Notes: generated from the sequence alone by a model not told the origin. DNA of 64,000 nucleotides from Flaviflexus massiliensis (GCF_001375495.1 NZ_LN831058.1:950768-1014767); one strand, 5' to 3'. Numbered from the stretch's first letter, positions 42,004-52,949 are shown. Program-made: numbers and translations.

Positions 42004-43108
42004 TTGACCCGTCGCGTACCTTCGCAAAGAACTCATCGACCGTATTCGGGTCAAGGAGCACGGTTGAGCCAACACCGCCCGGGTAGTAGTTCATGTCCGC
42101 AATCGGGGGAGTCCCAATAATCCCGTCCGGACCCATAATGCCCCGCAGTGGCATAGCCACGCGCACAAGATCGAGCAGGTTCGTGTCCTGATCGACTGTC
42201 AAAACCTCCGCCGTCGAACCGACAACGTCACGCTGCTTGAACGGGTTGAGAAGAACGGATGGCGTCATCACTTCGTTGATGACCTGAGCGATGACCTGGC
42301 GTTGGCGGGCGGTACGCCCAATGTCACCCAATGGATCGGCGTACCTCATGCGGCTGAAGGCGAGGGCCGTGGTGCCGTCAGCAACGTGACAGCCAGCCTG
42401 CCATTCCAGGCCCGAGAAGCTGTCGCTCACGTCGTAGTCGAGGCAGAGCTCGACACCGCCCACGGCACCAACCAGATTCGCGATACCGTCCATTCCCACT
42501 TCAACGTAGTGGTCCACCGTCAAGCCCGACAGGCCCTCGACGGTTTCAACGAGTAGTTCGGGACCACCCCGAGAGTAGGCAGAGTTCAATTTCCCGGCAC
42601 CGTAGCCCGGGATCTCCACGTAGGTATCTCGGGGGAGGGATATGAGGGAGGGGTTTCCCGTTTCGGGAATGTGCACGAGCATGATCGAGTCAGATCGCTG
42701 ACCCTCCACACCGTCGTTGATACCCTCCTCGGATCGCTTATCCGTACCCGCGAAAAGGATGGTGCGGCCGGGCGTATCCTCCGCGCCCGAGAGGGCGCTC
42801 ACGTGGCTAAGTTTCGAGCTCCCGTAGGAGTAAAGATAGAGCGGCCATGCCACCAATGCCATAATCAGCAGCAGGAGAAGCGGGACGATAATCCGGCGCT
42901 TGCGGAATCTCTTTCGTGGGCGATCAGGTGCCGGGGCCGCAACGGCGGTGCGGGGTGGGCGCCGGCTCCTATAACACTCTCCCACCTGCGCCAATGCGGG
43001 GTCGAGGCGATTGACCCCATGTGCGGAACGCTGGGGAGTGCGGGGGACCGCACGGACCGCCGTGTCCGCACGAGGTCCTCTCACTCCCCTCCTGCCTCTT
43101 AGCCACAT
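41969..43108 (-). CDS. LytR-CpsA-Psr ligase, probably the 3' part of a frameshifted gene
   Basis: LCP domain protein that transfers lipid-linked glycopolymers to peptidoglycan at the outer face of the membrane. From ATG 43108 it has 379 residues: a Pro/Arg-rich cytoplasmic part with [21 protein letters not shown], one membrane helix (about 73-94), then the LCP domain with [34 protein letters not shown] and [24 protein letters not shown]. The true start is unclear. ATG 43108 has no ribosome-binding site, GTG 43084 has AGGAGG only 3 bases upstream, and the frame stays open to at least 43270. I infer that the original gene began at GTG 43472 and that a one-base shift separates the parts. Confidence 0.8.
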   Translation of the reverse strand: MWLRGRRGVRGPRADTAVRAVPRTPQRSAHGVNRLDPALAQVGECYRSRRPPRTAVAAPAPDRPRKRFRKRRIIVPLLLLLIMALVAWPLYLYSYGSSKLSHVSALSGAEDTPGRTILFAGTDKRSEEGINDGVEGQRSDSIMLVHIPETGNPSLISLPRDTYVEIPGYGAGKLNSAYSRGGPELLVETVEGLSGLTVDHYVEVGMDGIANLVGAVGGVELCLDYDVSDSFSGLEWQAGCHVADGTTALAFSRMRYADPLGDIGRTARQRQVIAQVINEVMTPSVLLNPFKQRDVVGSTAEVLTVDQDTNLLDLVRVAMPLRGIMGPDGIIGTPPIADMNYYPGGVGSTVLLDPNTVDEFFAKVRDGSITQDDVAVNLP

Positions 43109-43115
43109 CGAGAGG

Positions 43116-43472
43116 TTAAGAGGCGACAGGCCGCCCCCCGCGCTGGGCCGGCTCCCGCCGTGCTGACTCGGGCCGTTCGTCCATCGGCAAGCCGAGTGGT
43201 TCTGGACGTGCCGCCCGCTGCGGCGAGCGCTGTTTGCGTGGCGCATAGATTGGTGGGGGAGTGCCGTCACCCGCCCGGGGCGTGTTGTTGGTTGCTCGCG
43301 TGGGCGGATTACTGCGCAGACGCGGGGCCTCAGATCGGGCTGCTGCTTCGGCGGGGCGTGGTGGCCGTGCGGGCTTTGACATTCGCTCCGTACGGCCCTT
43401 GATGATCTTGGCGCCCTCGGAGCTCGGTCGTGGACCAGGAGTCTTCGGAGGGAAGGAAGGGGCTCCGTTCAC
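43116..43472 (-). pseudogene. Detached N-terminal part of the LCP gene (frameshift)
   Basis: A 118-codon frame from GTG 43472, which overlaps the stop of the upstream LCP gene by 4 bases (GTGA) as in a coupled operon. It encodes a Pro/Arg/Ala-rich sequence (with TPPPIYAPRKQRSPQRAARP) typical of cytoplasmic tails of LCP proteins. It ends at TAA 43116 just after six G (43139-43134 on the minus strand). Removing one G would join it to the LCP frame downstream. It may be a sequencing error, a pseudogene or a slippage switch. Confidence 0.6.
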
Positions 43473-44689
43473 GGCTGCACTCCGTTCGTCGTTCCCGTCC
43501 CATCATCGACCGTGCCATCCCCGGGCTCGGTTCCACCCGTGCCGGTACCGTCACCGGTGTCGCCGGTTCCATCCTCGGGAGTGGTGGTTTCTTCGGGGAG
43601 GAGCTTCCCATCGTCATCGAAGAGTGTGTTGAGGGGGATGTCGTCTTCGAGTGCCCGCCACAAAATCTCAGCATCGGCCGAGGGGAGGACTCGTGCCCCG
43701 GCAGGATCCCACGGCATGGTCATGAGGAACATGTCTTCGGGCGAGATGTTCCTGATCGAATTCGCTAGAGAGGCCAGGGTGTCCATGTTCCCCAGTTCTG
43801 AATCGGTCACGATCGACTGGGAAACCGCATCGACGAGGCGATAGAGGGAGGGGATGTTGGTCATGAGATTGCGGTTGACCGCTTCTTCGACGATCGCGAG
43901 AACCAGGTCCTGCTGCCTGGTCATGCGCCCAATATCCGAGCCGTCACCGATGCCCTTGCGGGCACGCGCGAAGGCAAGCGCCTTCTCGCCATCGAGTTCT
44001 TGGCACCCTTCCTGGAGGTCGAGTGCGGTGGTGGAGTCGGAAATGGTTTCGTCGAAGCACATTTCGACACCGCCGAGTGCGTCCACGAACTGCTGGAAGG
44101 ACGCGAAGTCGACCACGACGAAGCCATCAATGTACAGGCCGGTGAGTTCTTCAACGGTGCGGATAGTACATGCTGCCGCCGCGCCAACGTCGTCGGTTTG
44201 GCCGCCGATTGAGAAGGCGGAGTTGAAGATCGTGCTTTCCCGAGCCTCGGTCCACGTCCCGTCCGGTAGGCGGCACGAAGGTATGTCGACGAGCGTGTCG
44301 CGCGGGATCGAAATGATTTCAGCTCGCGTACGGTCGGCGGAAATGTGGGCGAGCATGGTCGTATCGGAGCGCATGCCCACGACTTCGCTCGAAGCCCCAG
44401 CACCGTCAATGTCAGAGTCACCGGAGCGGGTGTCGGAGCCGAGGATGAGAATGTTGATGTCCTCCCCGGGCCGGTAGGGCTCAATCTCGTCTTCTTCGCG
44501 ATCGAGATAAATATCGATGTTCTTGGTTTGAATATTGCCGTCGAGCCTCGTGTAGGCGAAGTAGACGACTGAACCAAGGAACAGGAGGACCGCGAGCACG
44601 GCACACAGTAGTGGAACCACCCAGGGGCGGTCCGGGCCGGCAGGTTCGTGTCGGGGCGCCAAAACTGCGCGCGAAACGGGTTCACTCAC
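43469..44689 (-). CDS. LytR-CpsA-Psr family glycopolymer ligase
   Basis: 406 aa from GTG 44689. Cytoplasmic start of 22 residues, one membrane helix (about 23-46), then the extracellular LCP domain: ILILGSDTRSG, GMRSDTTMLAHI, ISIPRDTLVDIP (phosphate-binding Arg), DALGGVEMCFDE and LAFARARKGIGDGSDIGRMTRQQ. The C-terminal 45 residues are a low-complexity Gly/Thr/Asp/Glu tail after EETTTPEDGTGDTGDGTGTG. It attaches wall polymers to peptidoglycan. Followed by the second LCP gene with a GTGA overlap. TAGTAT lies 7 bases upstream of the GTG. Confidence 0.93.
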   Translation of the reverse strand: MSEPVSRAVLAPRHEPAGPDRPWVVPLLCAVLAVLLFLGSVVYFAYTRLDGNIQTKNIDIYLDREEDEIEPYRPGEDINILILGSDTRSGDSDIDGAGASSEVVGMRSDTTMLAHISADRTRAEIISIPRDTLVDIPSCRLPDGTWTEARESTIFNSAFSIGGQTDDVGAAAACTIRTVEELTGLYIDGFVVVDFASFQQFVDALGGVEMCFDETISDSTTALDLQEGCQELDGEKALAFARARKGIGDGSDIGRMTRQQDLVLAIVEEAVNRNLMTNIPSLYRLVDAVSQSIVTDSELGNMDTLASLANSIRNISPEDMFLMTMPWDPAGARVLPSADAEILWRALEDDIPLNTLFDDDGKLLPEETTTPEDGTGDTGDGTGTGGTEPGDGTVDDGTGTTNGVQP

Positions 44690-44696
44690 CTTGCCA

Positions 44697-44702
44697 ATAC
44701 TA
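44697..44702 (-). promoter_or_regulatory. Predicted -10 for leaderless LCP operon mRNA
   Basis: TAGTAT on the minus strand, 7 bases before GTG 44689. An AAGG touching the GTG is too close to be a normal ribosome-binding site. Confidence 0.5.
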
Positions 44703-44768
44703 GTGCCCTTCAGCGAGGATCAGCGACTGGTACCCTGTTATATCGTGGATACACCTGGAGGAGAAGAC

Positions 44769-45602
44769 GTGTCGGAGACGGACATTCACGTAGTAACCGT
44801 GGCCTACAATCCCGGCACCGAACTCGATGTGATGTTGGCTTCCCTGCCAGAAGCGGCACCGGGATGTCGGATCAGGATCGACATTGTTGATAACGGGCAA
44901 GATCCCGCAATCGTTGATACCACCGCAAGAAAGCATCATGCGCGAGTGATCCGCCCGGGAGCCAATCTCGGCTACGGCCGGGCCGCGAACCTGGGTTTTG
45001 CTGACTCTCATGCGGATTGGTTCGTGCTCGTCAATCCCGACACCGTGTTCGCACCAGGTGCTCTCACTACCCTCATTGAGGCCGCTGACCGCCACCCATC
45101 AGCCGGCGTGTTCGGTCCCCAGCTTCGGAACACGGATGGTTCCGTTTACCCCTCTGCCCGCAGGCTACCCTCCCTGACCAACGGGATTGGGCACGCACTG
45201 CTTGCCACCGTGTGGCCAAACAATCCCTGGACCCGCAACTACCACGGTTCGACGGACGATGAGCATGCGTGCGGCTGGCTCTCGGGCGCCTGTCTCGTCA
45301 TGAAACCCGTCGCCTTCCGTGCACTGGGTGGCTTCGATCCCAGCTATTTCATGTTCTTTGAAGACGTGGACCTGGGGCGGCGAATGAAGGAGCGGGGATG
45401 GACGTCCGTCTACGTTCCATCCGCTGTGGTCACCCACGAGCAGGGCGTGTCCTGGAAGGAACGCCCAGCCCCCATGATCACCGCCCACCACGAGTCTGCG
45501 TCCCGCTACATTAGTGCCGCCTACCCCGGTCCCCTCAATGCCCCGATCCGTACGCTGATCCTCGCAGGGCTCAAAGCTCGAGCGAAGTGGATGACGCGAT
45601 AG
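44769..45602 (+). CDS. GT2 glycosyltransferase, rhamnosyltransferase-like
   Basis: 277 aa from GTG 44769, chosen for the strong GGAGGAGA 5 bases upstream; the open frame extends 26 codons further without support. GT-A fold: VVTVAYNPGTELDVMLAS, the nucleotide-sugar region LVNPDTVFAPGAL (NPD in place of DxD), SGACLVMKPVAFRALGGFD and YFMFFEDVDLGRRMKERGW, a pattern of WbbL-type rhamnosyltransferases. It probably adds a sugar (perhaps rhamnose) to a lipid-linked wall polymer. Cytoplasmic face. Divergent from the LCP operon, convergent with rmlB. Confidence 0.88.
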   Translation: MSETDIHVVTVAYNPGTELDVMLASLPEAAPGCRIRIDIVDNGQDPAIVDTTARKHHARVIRPGANLGYGRAANLGFADSHADWFVLVNPDTVFAPGALTTLIEAADRHPSAGVFGPQLRNTDGSVYPSARRLPSLTNGIGHALLATVWPNNPWTRNYHGSTDDEHACGWLSGACLVMKPVAFRALGGFDPSYFMFFEDVDLGRRMKERGWTSVYVPSAVVTHEQGVSWKERPAPMITAHHESASRYISAAYPGPLNAPIRTLILAGLKARAKWMTR

Positions 45603-45648
45603 GAAACGATAGGGACTGATAGGAAGCGGTAGGCAGGAATAGGATGAG
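45599..45648 (+). repeat. Five degenerate 10-bp direct repeats
   Basis: ATAGGAAACG, ATAGGGACTG, ATAGGAAGCG, GTAGGCAGGA and ATAGGATGAG, in exact 10-base register, starting within the stop codon of the GT2 gene and running into a hairpin. On the minus strand they read as a CCTATCG-type array beyond the rmlB terminators. Confidence 0.8.
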
Positions 45649-45673
45649 GGCCCGACATGTGTCGGGCCCTCAT
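45644..45673. terminator. Symmetric hairpin between GT2 and rmlB
   Basis: ATGAGGGCCCGACA and its exact complement separated by TG. Probable bidirectional terminator for the convergent genes; no strong T tract. Confidence 0.75.
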
Positions 45674-45681
45674 TCACCAGT

Positions 45682-45722
45682 CACCAGGAAAGCCTGTGAT
45701 GGTGCCACTATCTTTCCTGGTG
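45682..45722 (-). terminator. Second hairpin downstream of rmlB
   Basis: CACCAGGAAAG and CTTTCCTGGTG form perfect 11-base arms around a 19-base loop, 7 bases beyond the rmlB stop. Confidence 0.55.
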
Positions 45723-45729
45723 GGTCTTG

Positions 45730-48040
<2,311 letters not shown>

Positions 48041-48046
48041 AAGGAT

Positions 48047-48052
48047 ACGGTA
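48047..48052 (-). promoter_or_regulatory. Predicted -10 for leaderless ugd-rmlB mRNA
   Basis: TACCGT on the minus strand, 6 bases before ATG 48040. Confidence 0.45.
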
Positions 48053-48550
48053 TCGGAAAAGTCAACCGGTGGGGATGGCTCAGCTCATGGCGTGGTGATT
48101 CTATTACCGAGGCCACACATCACCTTCCCGACTACTTCTCAACAATGCGGTGAGGGAAATAAATGCTGTCCTTCCTGCTTTCTTCACCTTTGAGGTCGGC
48201 TCGATTGGCTGCCGAACTTGCGTACTCGAAGCCGAGGCGAAGATTGCTGGGTGAGGAGTGCGATTTCGGTGCCACGAGAAAGCAGTTAGAGAGTGGGGGC
48301 GCAGTATTGTGCATGCAAATTCCCGGGTACGCACGCTTGAAGTAGTGCGCGGAGTGCTAGAAGTGGCGAGGTGATCCGCCCGGCGAAACGTGCTCAGCAT
48401 GCGACTTGCGAGGTTACGGCGGAGTTCGCACAGAGAGCAAAGATCGACTTCGCTATGATCTTTGTTGCTTTCCGTGCGGAAAAATATCCATTTTAAGAAT
48501 TGTAAAGTGCCTTGGATGTATTTTGGTGAATATTTGACGGTTGGTTAACT
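48053..48550. other. Long intergenic region before the amidase gene
   Basis: About 500 bases without a supported gene; short open frames on both strands lack ribosome-binding sites and family features. A hairpin CAAAGATC/GATCTTTG (48438-48464) followed by TTGCTTTCC looks like a terminator without a known gene before it, so a small RNA encoded at about 48200-48460 is conceivable. The last 80 bases are A+T-rich. Confidence 0.4.
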
Positions 48551-48552
48551 CC

Positions 48553-48580
48553 TTGCACAATTGTCTCAATCGGATAGATT
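48553..48580 (+). promoter_or_regulatory. Promoter of the amidase gene
   Basis: TTGCAC (48553-48558), 16-base spacer, TAGATT (48575-48580). The predicted start is near 48587. Confidence 0.6.
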
Positions 48581-48599
48581 TGTCACGAACATGTCACGA
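48581..48599 (+). promoter_or_regulatory. Direct-repeat operator TGTCACGA x2
   Basis: TGTCACGA at 48581-48588 and 48592-48599, start-to-start distance 11 bases (one helical turn), at the predicted transcription start. Such phased direct repeats are typical of OmpR-family regulators; the GTCAC core recalls MtrA sites. Confidence 0.5.
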
Positions 48600-48615
48600 C
48601 ACTTTGGAGACCGGT

Positions 48616-50562
48616 ATGAAGTTCCGCTCAGCGGCCCTTGTCACCATACTTCTCGCAACACCTACGTTGGCGATTGCGGATACCCCGAATGGAGTGACAG
48701 TTATTGACTTGCACTCCGCACCTCAAACAGATCAATCCTCCTTATCTCCCGCCACTGGCGAGCAGAGCAGCTCGCTTAGAACGATGGGTGCTGTCGATGG
48801 TTACGAGATCCTCACCCAGCCCCTTGAAGCCGATGAATTCTTTGTCGCCGGCGTGACCTGGGAAGGAACAGCGCCTGATGGCGTTGATATCCGAGTCCTC
48901 GAGAACGGTGCCTGGTCGGACTGGTACGCACTCGAATTGGAAATCGGCGAAGGCGGCAATGACGGCACCGAGGCTTTCATTGCCGGTGGAGCAGAGGGCG
49001 TTCAGGCCCGCATCGCAGGCGCCAGCCTGCCCTCGGAGCTCAACCTTGTTTTGACCAGCGGTAACGGTGGGGAAGCTGTTGAGGAGACTGCTCCCGAAGC
49101 GGCTGCCGTGGCTCCCGCGTCTGGAACGGATGCGGCCGAGTCGATCAATGCCGATGAGGTTGGTCCCGAGAAGCTCATGAGCACAGGACCCGAGGGAATC
49201 TCCGAGGACGCTGTTGCGCAGCCGCGGACCATGTCCGTGCAGTCAACCGCGAAGGTCCCCGCCCCGGCCGTGGTATCGCGTGCGGAATGGGGGGAGACCC
49301 GTGTTCCACCCGCGTGGACACCGCAGTACGCGAAGCTCGGTGGCGCGGTTATTCACCACACTGCCGGCACGAACAATTACACGCAGGCACAGGCCCCGGG
49401 AGTGGTGCGAAGCGTCCACGACTACCACACCTATGATTCCGGCCGCGGCTGGGACGATATTGGCTACAACTACCTCGTTGACAAGTACGGCACGATTTAC
49501 GAAGGCCGCTACGGCACCCTGCTCTCCACCGGTGACCAGATGGTCGTGGGTGGACACGCAGCCCCTGCAAACACGGGCTCCATGGGCATCTCCGTCATGG
49601 GTAACTACACCGGTTCGGTGCAGCCCACCCAGGCTTCCATCACGTCGATTGAAAACATCATCGCCTGGAAGTTCTCCGAGGCCGGCGTGAACCCGAAGGG
49701 AACCTGGACCTTCTACAACAGCAGGACCGGTACGAACCAGACCGTGAACGCGATCCTGGGTCACCGTGATGTGTCCTCGACCGTGTGCCCGGGAAACATT
49801 TACCCGCTGCTCTCCAATATTCGTAACAACGTTCAAACCAAGATCGACTCCGCCGGCAAACCCGTTCGAGGTGACAACGACCTGGTGCTGTACAGAACGA
49901 ATGACTTCTCGCCAATCTCGACGGACATCCAGTACTTCGGCAAGACCGGTGACGAATTCTATGTTGGTAACGTGCTCGGCTACGGCGACCTACCCTTCAC
50001 CCGCCGCGGCAACCTCTTCACCTTCGCGACCGGACCCACCTCGCCCACGTCGACCCAGAAGTACACGATCGGCACCGTAGGTCAGCAGGTTTTCACGGGT
50101 GACCTTGACGGTGATGGTGGGGAGTCACTCATTCTGCGCACCGGGAACCGCTTCGACATTTACGACAACCCGGCAGTTAACAAGCCCACCCGGTCGATCA
50201 ACTACGGCCGCAGCGGTGACGAAGTGTTTGTCTTCGACTGGGACGGTGACGGTAACGACGAGATCGCCGTACGCCGTGGGAACGCCTTCCACCTCAAGTG
50301 GATGGTGACCTCGGGCAATGCCGACAAAGTCATCAACTACGGTCGCGTGGGCGACGAGGTTTATGTTGGCAACTGGAACGGCGGTAGCATCGACACGATC
50401 ACCGTGCGCCGCGGCAACACGTACCACATGAGCTACTCGAACGTGTCGGGCAATGCTGACCGCAAGTTCAACTACGGCAAGGCAACTGACAACGTTGTTG
50501 TCGGTGACTGGGACCGGGACGGCAAGGACGGTATTGGCGTCGTCAGGGACCTGACCAAGTAG
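48616..50562 (+). CDS. Secreted N-acetylmuramoyl-L-alanine amidase with C-terminal repeat domain
   Basis: 648 aa from ATG 48616, with GGAG 6-7 bases upstream. Signal peptide (KFRSAALVTILLATPTLAIA). Residues 60-200: beta-rich region, then an acidic Ala/Glu linker. Residues about 215-400: amidase_2/PGRP domain, starting SRAEWGETRVPPAWTP, with zinc ligands in VIHHTAG, ILGHRDV and STVCPG. Residues 415-648: repeats such as DWDGDGNDEIAVRRGNAFH and NWNGGSIDTITVRRGNTYH, FG-GAP/VCBS-like with Asp-rich loops that probably bind calcium. It cleaves peptide stems from glycan strands outside the cell. A strong terminator follows. Confidence 0.93.
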   Translation: MKFRSAALVTILLATPTLAIADTPNGVTVIDLHSAPQTDQSSLSPATGEQSSSLRTMGAVDGYEILTQPLEADEFFVAGVTWEGTAPDGVDIRVLENGAWSDWYALELEIGEGGNDGTEAFIAGGAEGVQARIAGASLPSELNLVLTSGNGGEAVEETAPEAAAVAPASGTDAAESINADEVGPEKLMSTGPEGISEDAVAQPRTMSVQSTAKVPAPAVVSRAEWGETRVPPAWTPQYAKLGGAVIHHTAGTNNYTQAQAPGVVRSVHDYHTYDSGRGWDDIGYNYLVDKYGTIYEGRYGTLLSTGDQMVVGGHAAPANTGSMGISVMGNYTGSVQPTQASITSIENIIAWKFSEAGVNPKGTWTFYNSRTGTNQTVNAILGHRDVSSTVCPGNIYPLLSNIRNNVQTKIDSAGKPVRGDNDLVLYRTNDFSPISTDIQYFGKTGDEFYVGNVLGYGDLPFTRRGNLFTFATGPTSPTSTQKYTIGTVGQQVFTGDLDGDGGESLILRTGNRFDIYDNPAVNKPTRSINYGRSGDEVFVFDWDGDGNDEIAVRRGNAFHLKWMVTSGNADKVINYGRVGDEVYVGNWNGGSIDTITVRRGNTYHMSYSNVSGNADRKFNYGKATDNVVVGDWDRDGKDGIGVVRDLTK

Positions 50563-50606
50563 CAACCGTCAATCGGAAACTGCGCGGCACGACGCGCGTT
50601 CGGTAA

Positions 50607-50640
50607 GACTGTGGCCAGCACCTCGGTGCTGGCCACAGTC
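50607..50640 (+). terminator. Strong terminator after the amidase gene
   Basis: Perfect 15-base arms GACTGTGGCCAGCAC and GTGCTGGCCACAGTC around CTCG, then GTACTTCTATCTCTATCTC, a pyrimidine-rich tract with TCTATC repeats (50646-50661). Confidence 0.85.
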
Positions 50641-50675
50641 GTACTTCTATCTCTATCTCTAGTGGAAGGTGAGCG

Positions 50676-51899
50676 CTACGACTGTTCGCCCGGGGGAAGG
50701 GCTGCTGCCCCGTCGACCTCAACAGCGGGATGGGTCTTGATGAAGCCGGTCGTCATCCCATCCGAACGAACCGCGAACACCCCGGTATTGGATTTGGTGG
50801 CAAGGGGGACACCGAACTCGGTGACGACCTTGATGTTGAAGACGTAGGTGTCTTCACCCAGGTAGAGCTTGGGGAGGGTAATGCGGACGGTTCCGGTCTG
50901 GTCAATGTCCGGCATCTGCAGCTGGAGTCTTCTCGTGTCCATCCCAAACAGGCTGACACCGGCCAGGTTCTCAATCTCCAGTTCAATACCGTACTTCTTG
51001 AGCGGCTTCTCGGTTGAGAGCTCGATATCGAGAGTGAGGTCATCACCGGAAATGAGAACATCCTGGCCGTTGGCTAGGCGCTGGAGACCGTTGGGGCTCA
51101 CCTCGCCAATCTCAACGGAGGTGGGGGTTGATTCTTCGATCCGGGCAGCGTCCTTGAGTCGCTCCTGCTGGTAGGCACGGTGCAGGACGCTCATCGAATC
51201 CCGGACCGGTCCGAGGGTGACAAGCTTTCCCTTTTGGAGGATGGCGGCACGGTCGCACACGTCAATGATCTGGTCGGCCGAGTGGGAAACGAGGATGATG
51301 GATCTGCCTTCCTCCTGGAACTCCCGGATCTTGTTCATGCACTTGCGTTGGAAGGGTTCGTCCCCGACCGCGAGGACTTCGTCGACGAGAAGAATATCCG
51401 GATCCGAGTGCACGGCAACCGCGAAGGCGAGGCGGACGTACATGCCCGATGAATAGAACTTGACCTGGGTGCCAATGAAGTCGGAGATTCCCGAGAAGTC
51501 GATGATCGAATCGAGCTGGTTTTCAATTTCTTCCTCGCTGAGCCCGAGGATCGAGGCGTTGAGGTAGATGTTTTCGATCCCGGTGAGGTCGGGATGGAAG
51601 CCAGCACCGAGCTCGAGCAGGGCGGCGAGCCTCCCACGAACCCGGACTTCACCCGAATCGGGTGCGAGGATCCCACCAATCAGCTTGAGTAGCGTGGATT
51701 TGCCAGAGCCGTTCGGGCCCGCAAGACCCAGCGATTCCCCGGCCTTCACCTCGAGGGAGATCCGGTCGAGCGCCGTGTACTTTGCGCGGTGCTTACGAGA
51801 GCGTGCCGCGTTCACGATCCGTTCTTTGAGTGACTTGTCCTGGTTGATGACAAAGTGCTTCGACACGTTGTCGACTTCGATGACGTTGATGTCGTTCAC
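50676..51899 (-). CDS. ABC polysaccharide exporter ATP-binding subunit (Wzt-like)
   Basis: 407 aa from GTG 51899 (TAGTG overlap with the permease stop). ATPase domain (about 1-250): Walker A GPNGSGKSTLL, signature YSSGMYVRLAFA, Walker B ILLVDEVLAVGD and SHSADQI. The insert LAALLELGAGFHPDLTGIENIYLN is typical of polysaccharide and teichoic acid exporters. The extra 150 residues at the C-terminus are beta-rich (with GDDLTLDIELSTEKPL), like the Wzt domain that recognises the terminated polymer end. Exports a lipid-linked glycopolymer with the partner permease. Confidence 0.93.
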   Translation of the reverse strand: MNDINVIEVDNVSKHFVINQDKSLKERIVNAARSRKHRAKYTALDRISLEVKAGESLGLAGPNGSGKSTLLKLIGGILAPDSGEVRVRGRLAALLELGAGFHPDLTGIENIYLNASILGLSEEEIENQLDSIIDFSGISDFIGTQVKFYSSGMYVRLAFAVAVHSDPDILLVDEVLAVGDEPFQRKCMNKIREFQEEGRSIILVSHSADQIIDVCDRAAILQKGKLVTLGPVRDSMSVLHRAYQQERLKDAARIEESTPTSVEIGEVSPNGLQRLANGQDVLISGDDLTLDIELSTEKPLKKYGIELEIENLAGVSLFGMDTRRLQLQMPDIDQTGTVRITLPKLYLGEDTYVFNIKVVTEFGVPLATKSNTGVFAVRSDGMTTGFIKTHPAVEVDGAAALPPGEQS

Positions 51900-52825
51900 T
51901 ACAGCTCCTGGGCGAAGTTGCGTTGCGCCTTAGCGAAGTAGCGCTGAGCGAGAAGGATGAGGACGATTCCGATCCCGATGAAGATCAGCATGCTGGAGAT
52001 GAGATTGTCGGGAAGTGCCGCACTGGTTGTGCTCGGTGCCCACACTCCCGCCTGGAAGCCGAGCACGGCGTTTGCCATCGGGTTCAAAATGTAGAGCTCG
52101 GCAAGCCACTTTGGGGCCGCATCCACAACCATCGAATAGGAGTAGACGATGGGGCAGAGCCACATGCCGATCAGGAGAGTGACCTCAACGAGGTACTGGA
52201 CGTCGCGAAGATAAACGTTGACGGCGGCAAGGAAAAGGCCGGCCGCGATACCCCAGACAAGAATGAGAATGATCGAAAGGGGGACGTAGGTGACGACCGA
52301 GGGAATGTGGATCCCAGAAATAATGATTGCACCCGCGAAGAGTACGACCATTTGGGCACAGAAATTAATGAATGCGGCGCCCGCTGCCGCGAGCGGGAAG
52401 ATCTCCCTGGGGAGATACACCTTCTTGATGATTCCGGAGTTGCCAACGATAGAGCCGGTGGAGGACGCAATGATCTCGTTGAACAAACCCCACGCGGTTA
52501 GTCCCGCGAACACGTAGATGCCAAAGTTTTCAATCGCGCGGGAGGCACCAAGAATCTCGCCAATCGCAAAGTAGTAGATGAGGAGCTGAACGAGGGGCCG
52601 AATGAGGGTCCACAGGAATCCGAGTGTCGAGTCCTTGTACCTGGCTTTCAACTCTCGCTTGACGAGCAGCCACCACAGTTCGCGATGATCCCAGATGTCC
52701 TTCCACGAAGCGATCGCGCCACGGAAGAAATGGCTGGAGGGGACGACGACCCTTAGGTCCTCACCCGCCAACCGCACCATGCGGTCCTGGGCGGCCTGAG
52801 ACCGCTCGGGGCTGGGCTCGCTCAC
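51899..52825 (-). CDS. ABC polysaccharide exporter permease (Wzm-like)
   Basis: 308 aa from GTG 52825, which has AAGGAG 11 bases upstream; GTGs at 52834 and 52837 lie too close to that site. ABC-2 type permease: cytoplasmic amphipathic start, ELWWLLVKRELKARYKDSTLGFLWTLIRPLVQLLIYYF (read in two parts), then spans around VFAGLTAWGLFNEII, AAAGAAFINFCAQMVVLFAGA, VPLSIILILVWGIAAGLFLAA and VTLLIGMWLCPIVYSYSMV. About six helices. First gene of the wzm-wzt pair. Confidence 0.93.
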   Translation of the reverse strand: MSEPSPERSQAAQDRMVRLAGEDLRVVVPSSHFFRGAIASWKDIWDHRELWWLLVKRELKARYKDSTLGFLWTLIRPLVQLLIYYFAIGEILGASRAIENFGIYVFAGLTAWGLFNEIIASSTGSIVGNSGIIKKVYLPREIFPLAAAGAAFINFCAQMVVLFAGAIIISGIHIPSVVTYVPLSIILILVWGIAAGLFLAAVNVYLRDVQYLVEVTLLIGMWLCPIVYSYSMVVDAAPKWLAELYILNPMANAVLGFQAGVWAPSTTSAALPDNLISSMLIFIGIGIVLILLAQRYFAKAQRNFAQEL

Positions 52826-52909
52826 GTTGATCACCACTCCTTACTGGAAACTAATCACATCGTAGTCGCAACGAGGGCGGTCGCCTCATTTCGCAACACG
52901 GAATCGGGA

Positions 52910-52915
52910 TAGGAT
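52910..52915 (+). promoter_or_regulatory. Possible -10 of the glycosyltransferase operon
   Basis: TAGGAT, predicting a start near 52922 and a 27-base leader with AAGGA before ATG 52950. Confidence 0.35.
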
Positions 52916-52949
52916 GGCGGGGCGAAACATCTCACGGTAAGGACGCGTC

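Noticed and set aside
42865-43071. 68-codon frame within the LCP N-terminal region
   Set aside because: Third reading frame of the same stretch. The LCP frame is continuous here and leads into the membrane helix.
45599-45648. CRISPR array
   Set aside because: Units are only 10 bases and contiguous, with no spacers and no cas genes in the window.
48104-48400. Short open frames on both strands in the amidase upstream gap
   Set aside because: Overlap each other, no ribosome-binding sites, no recognisable features.
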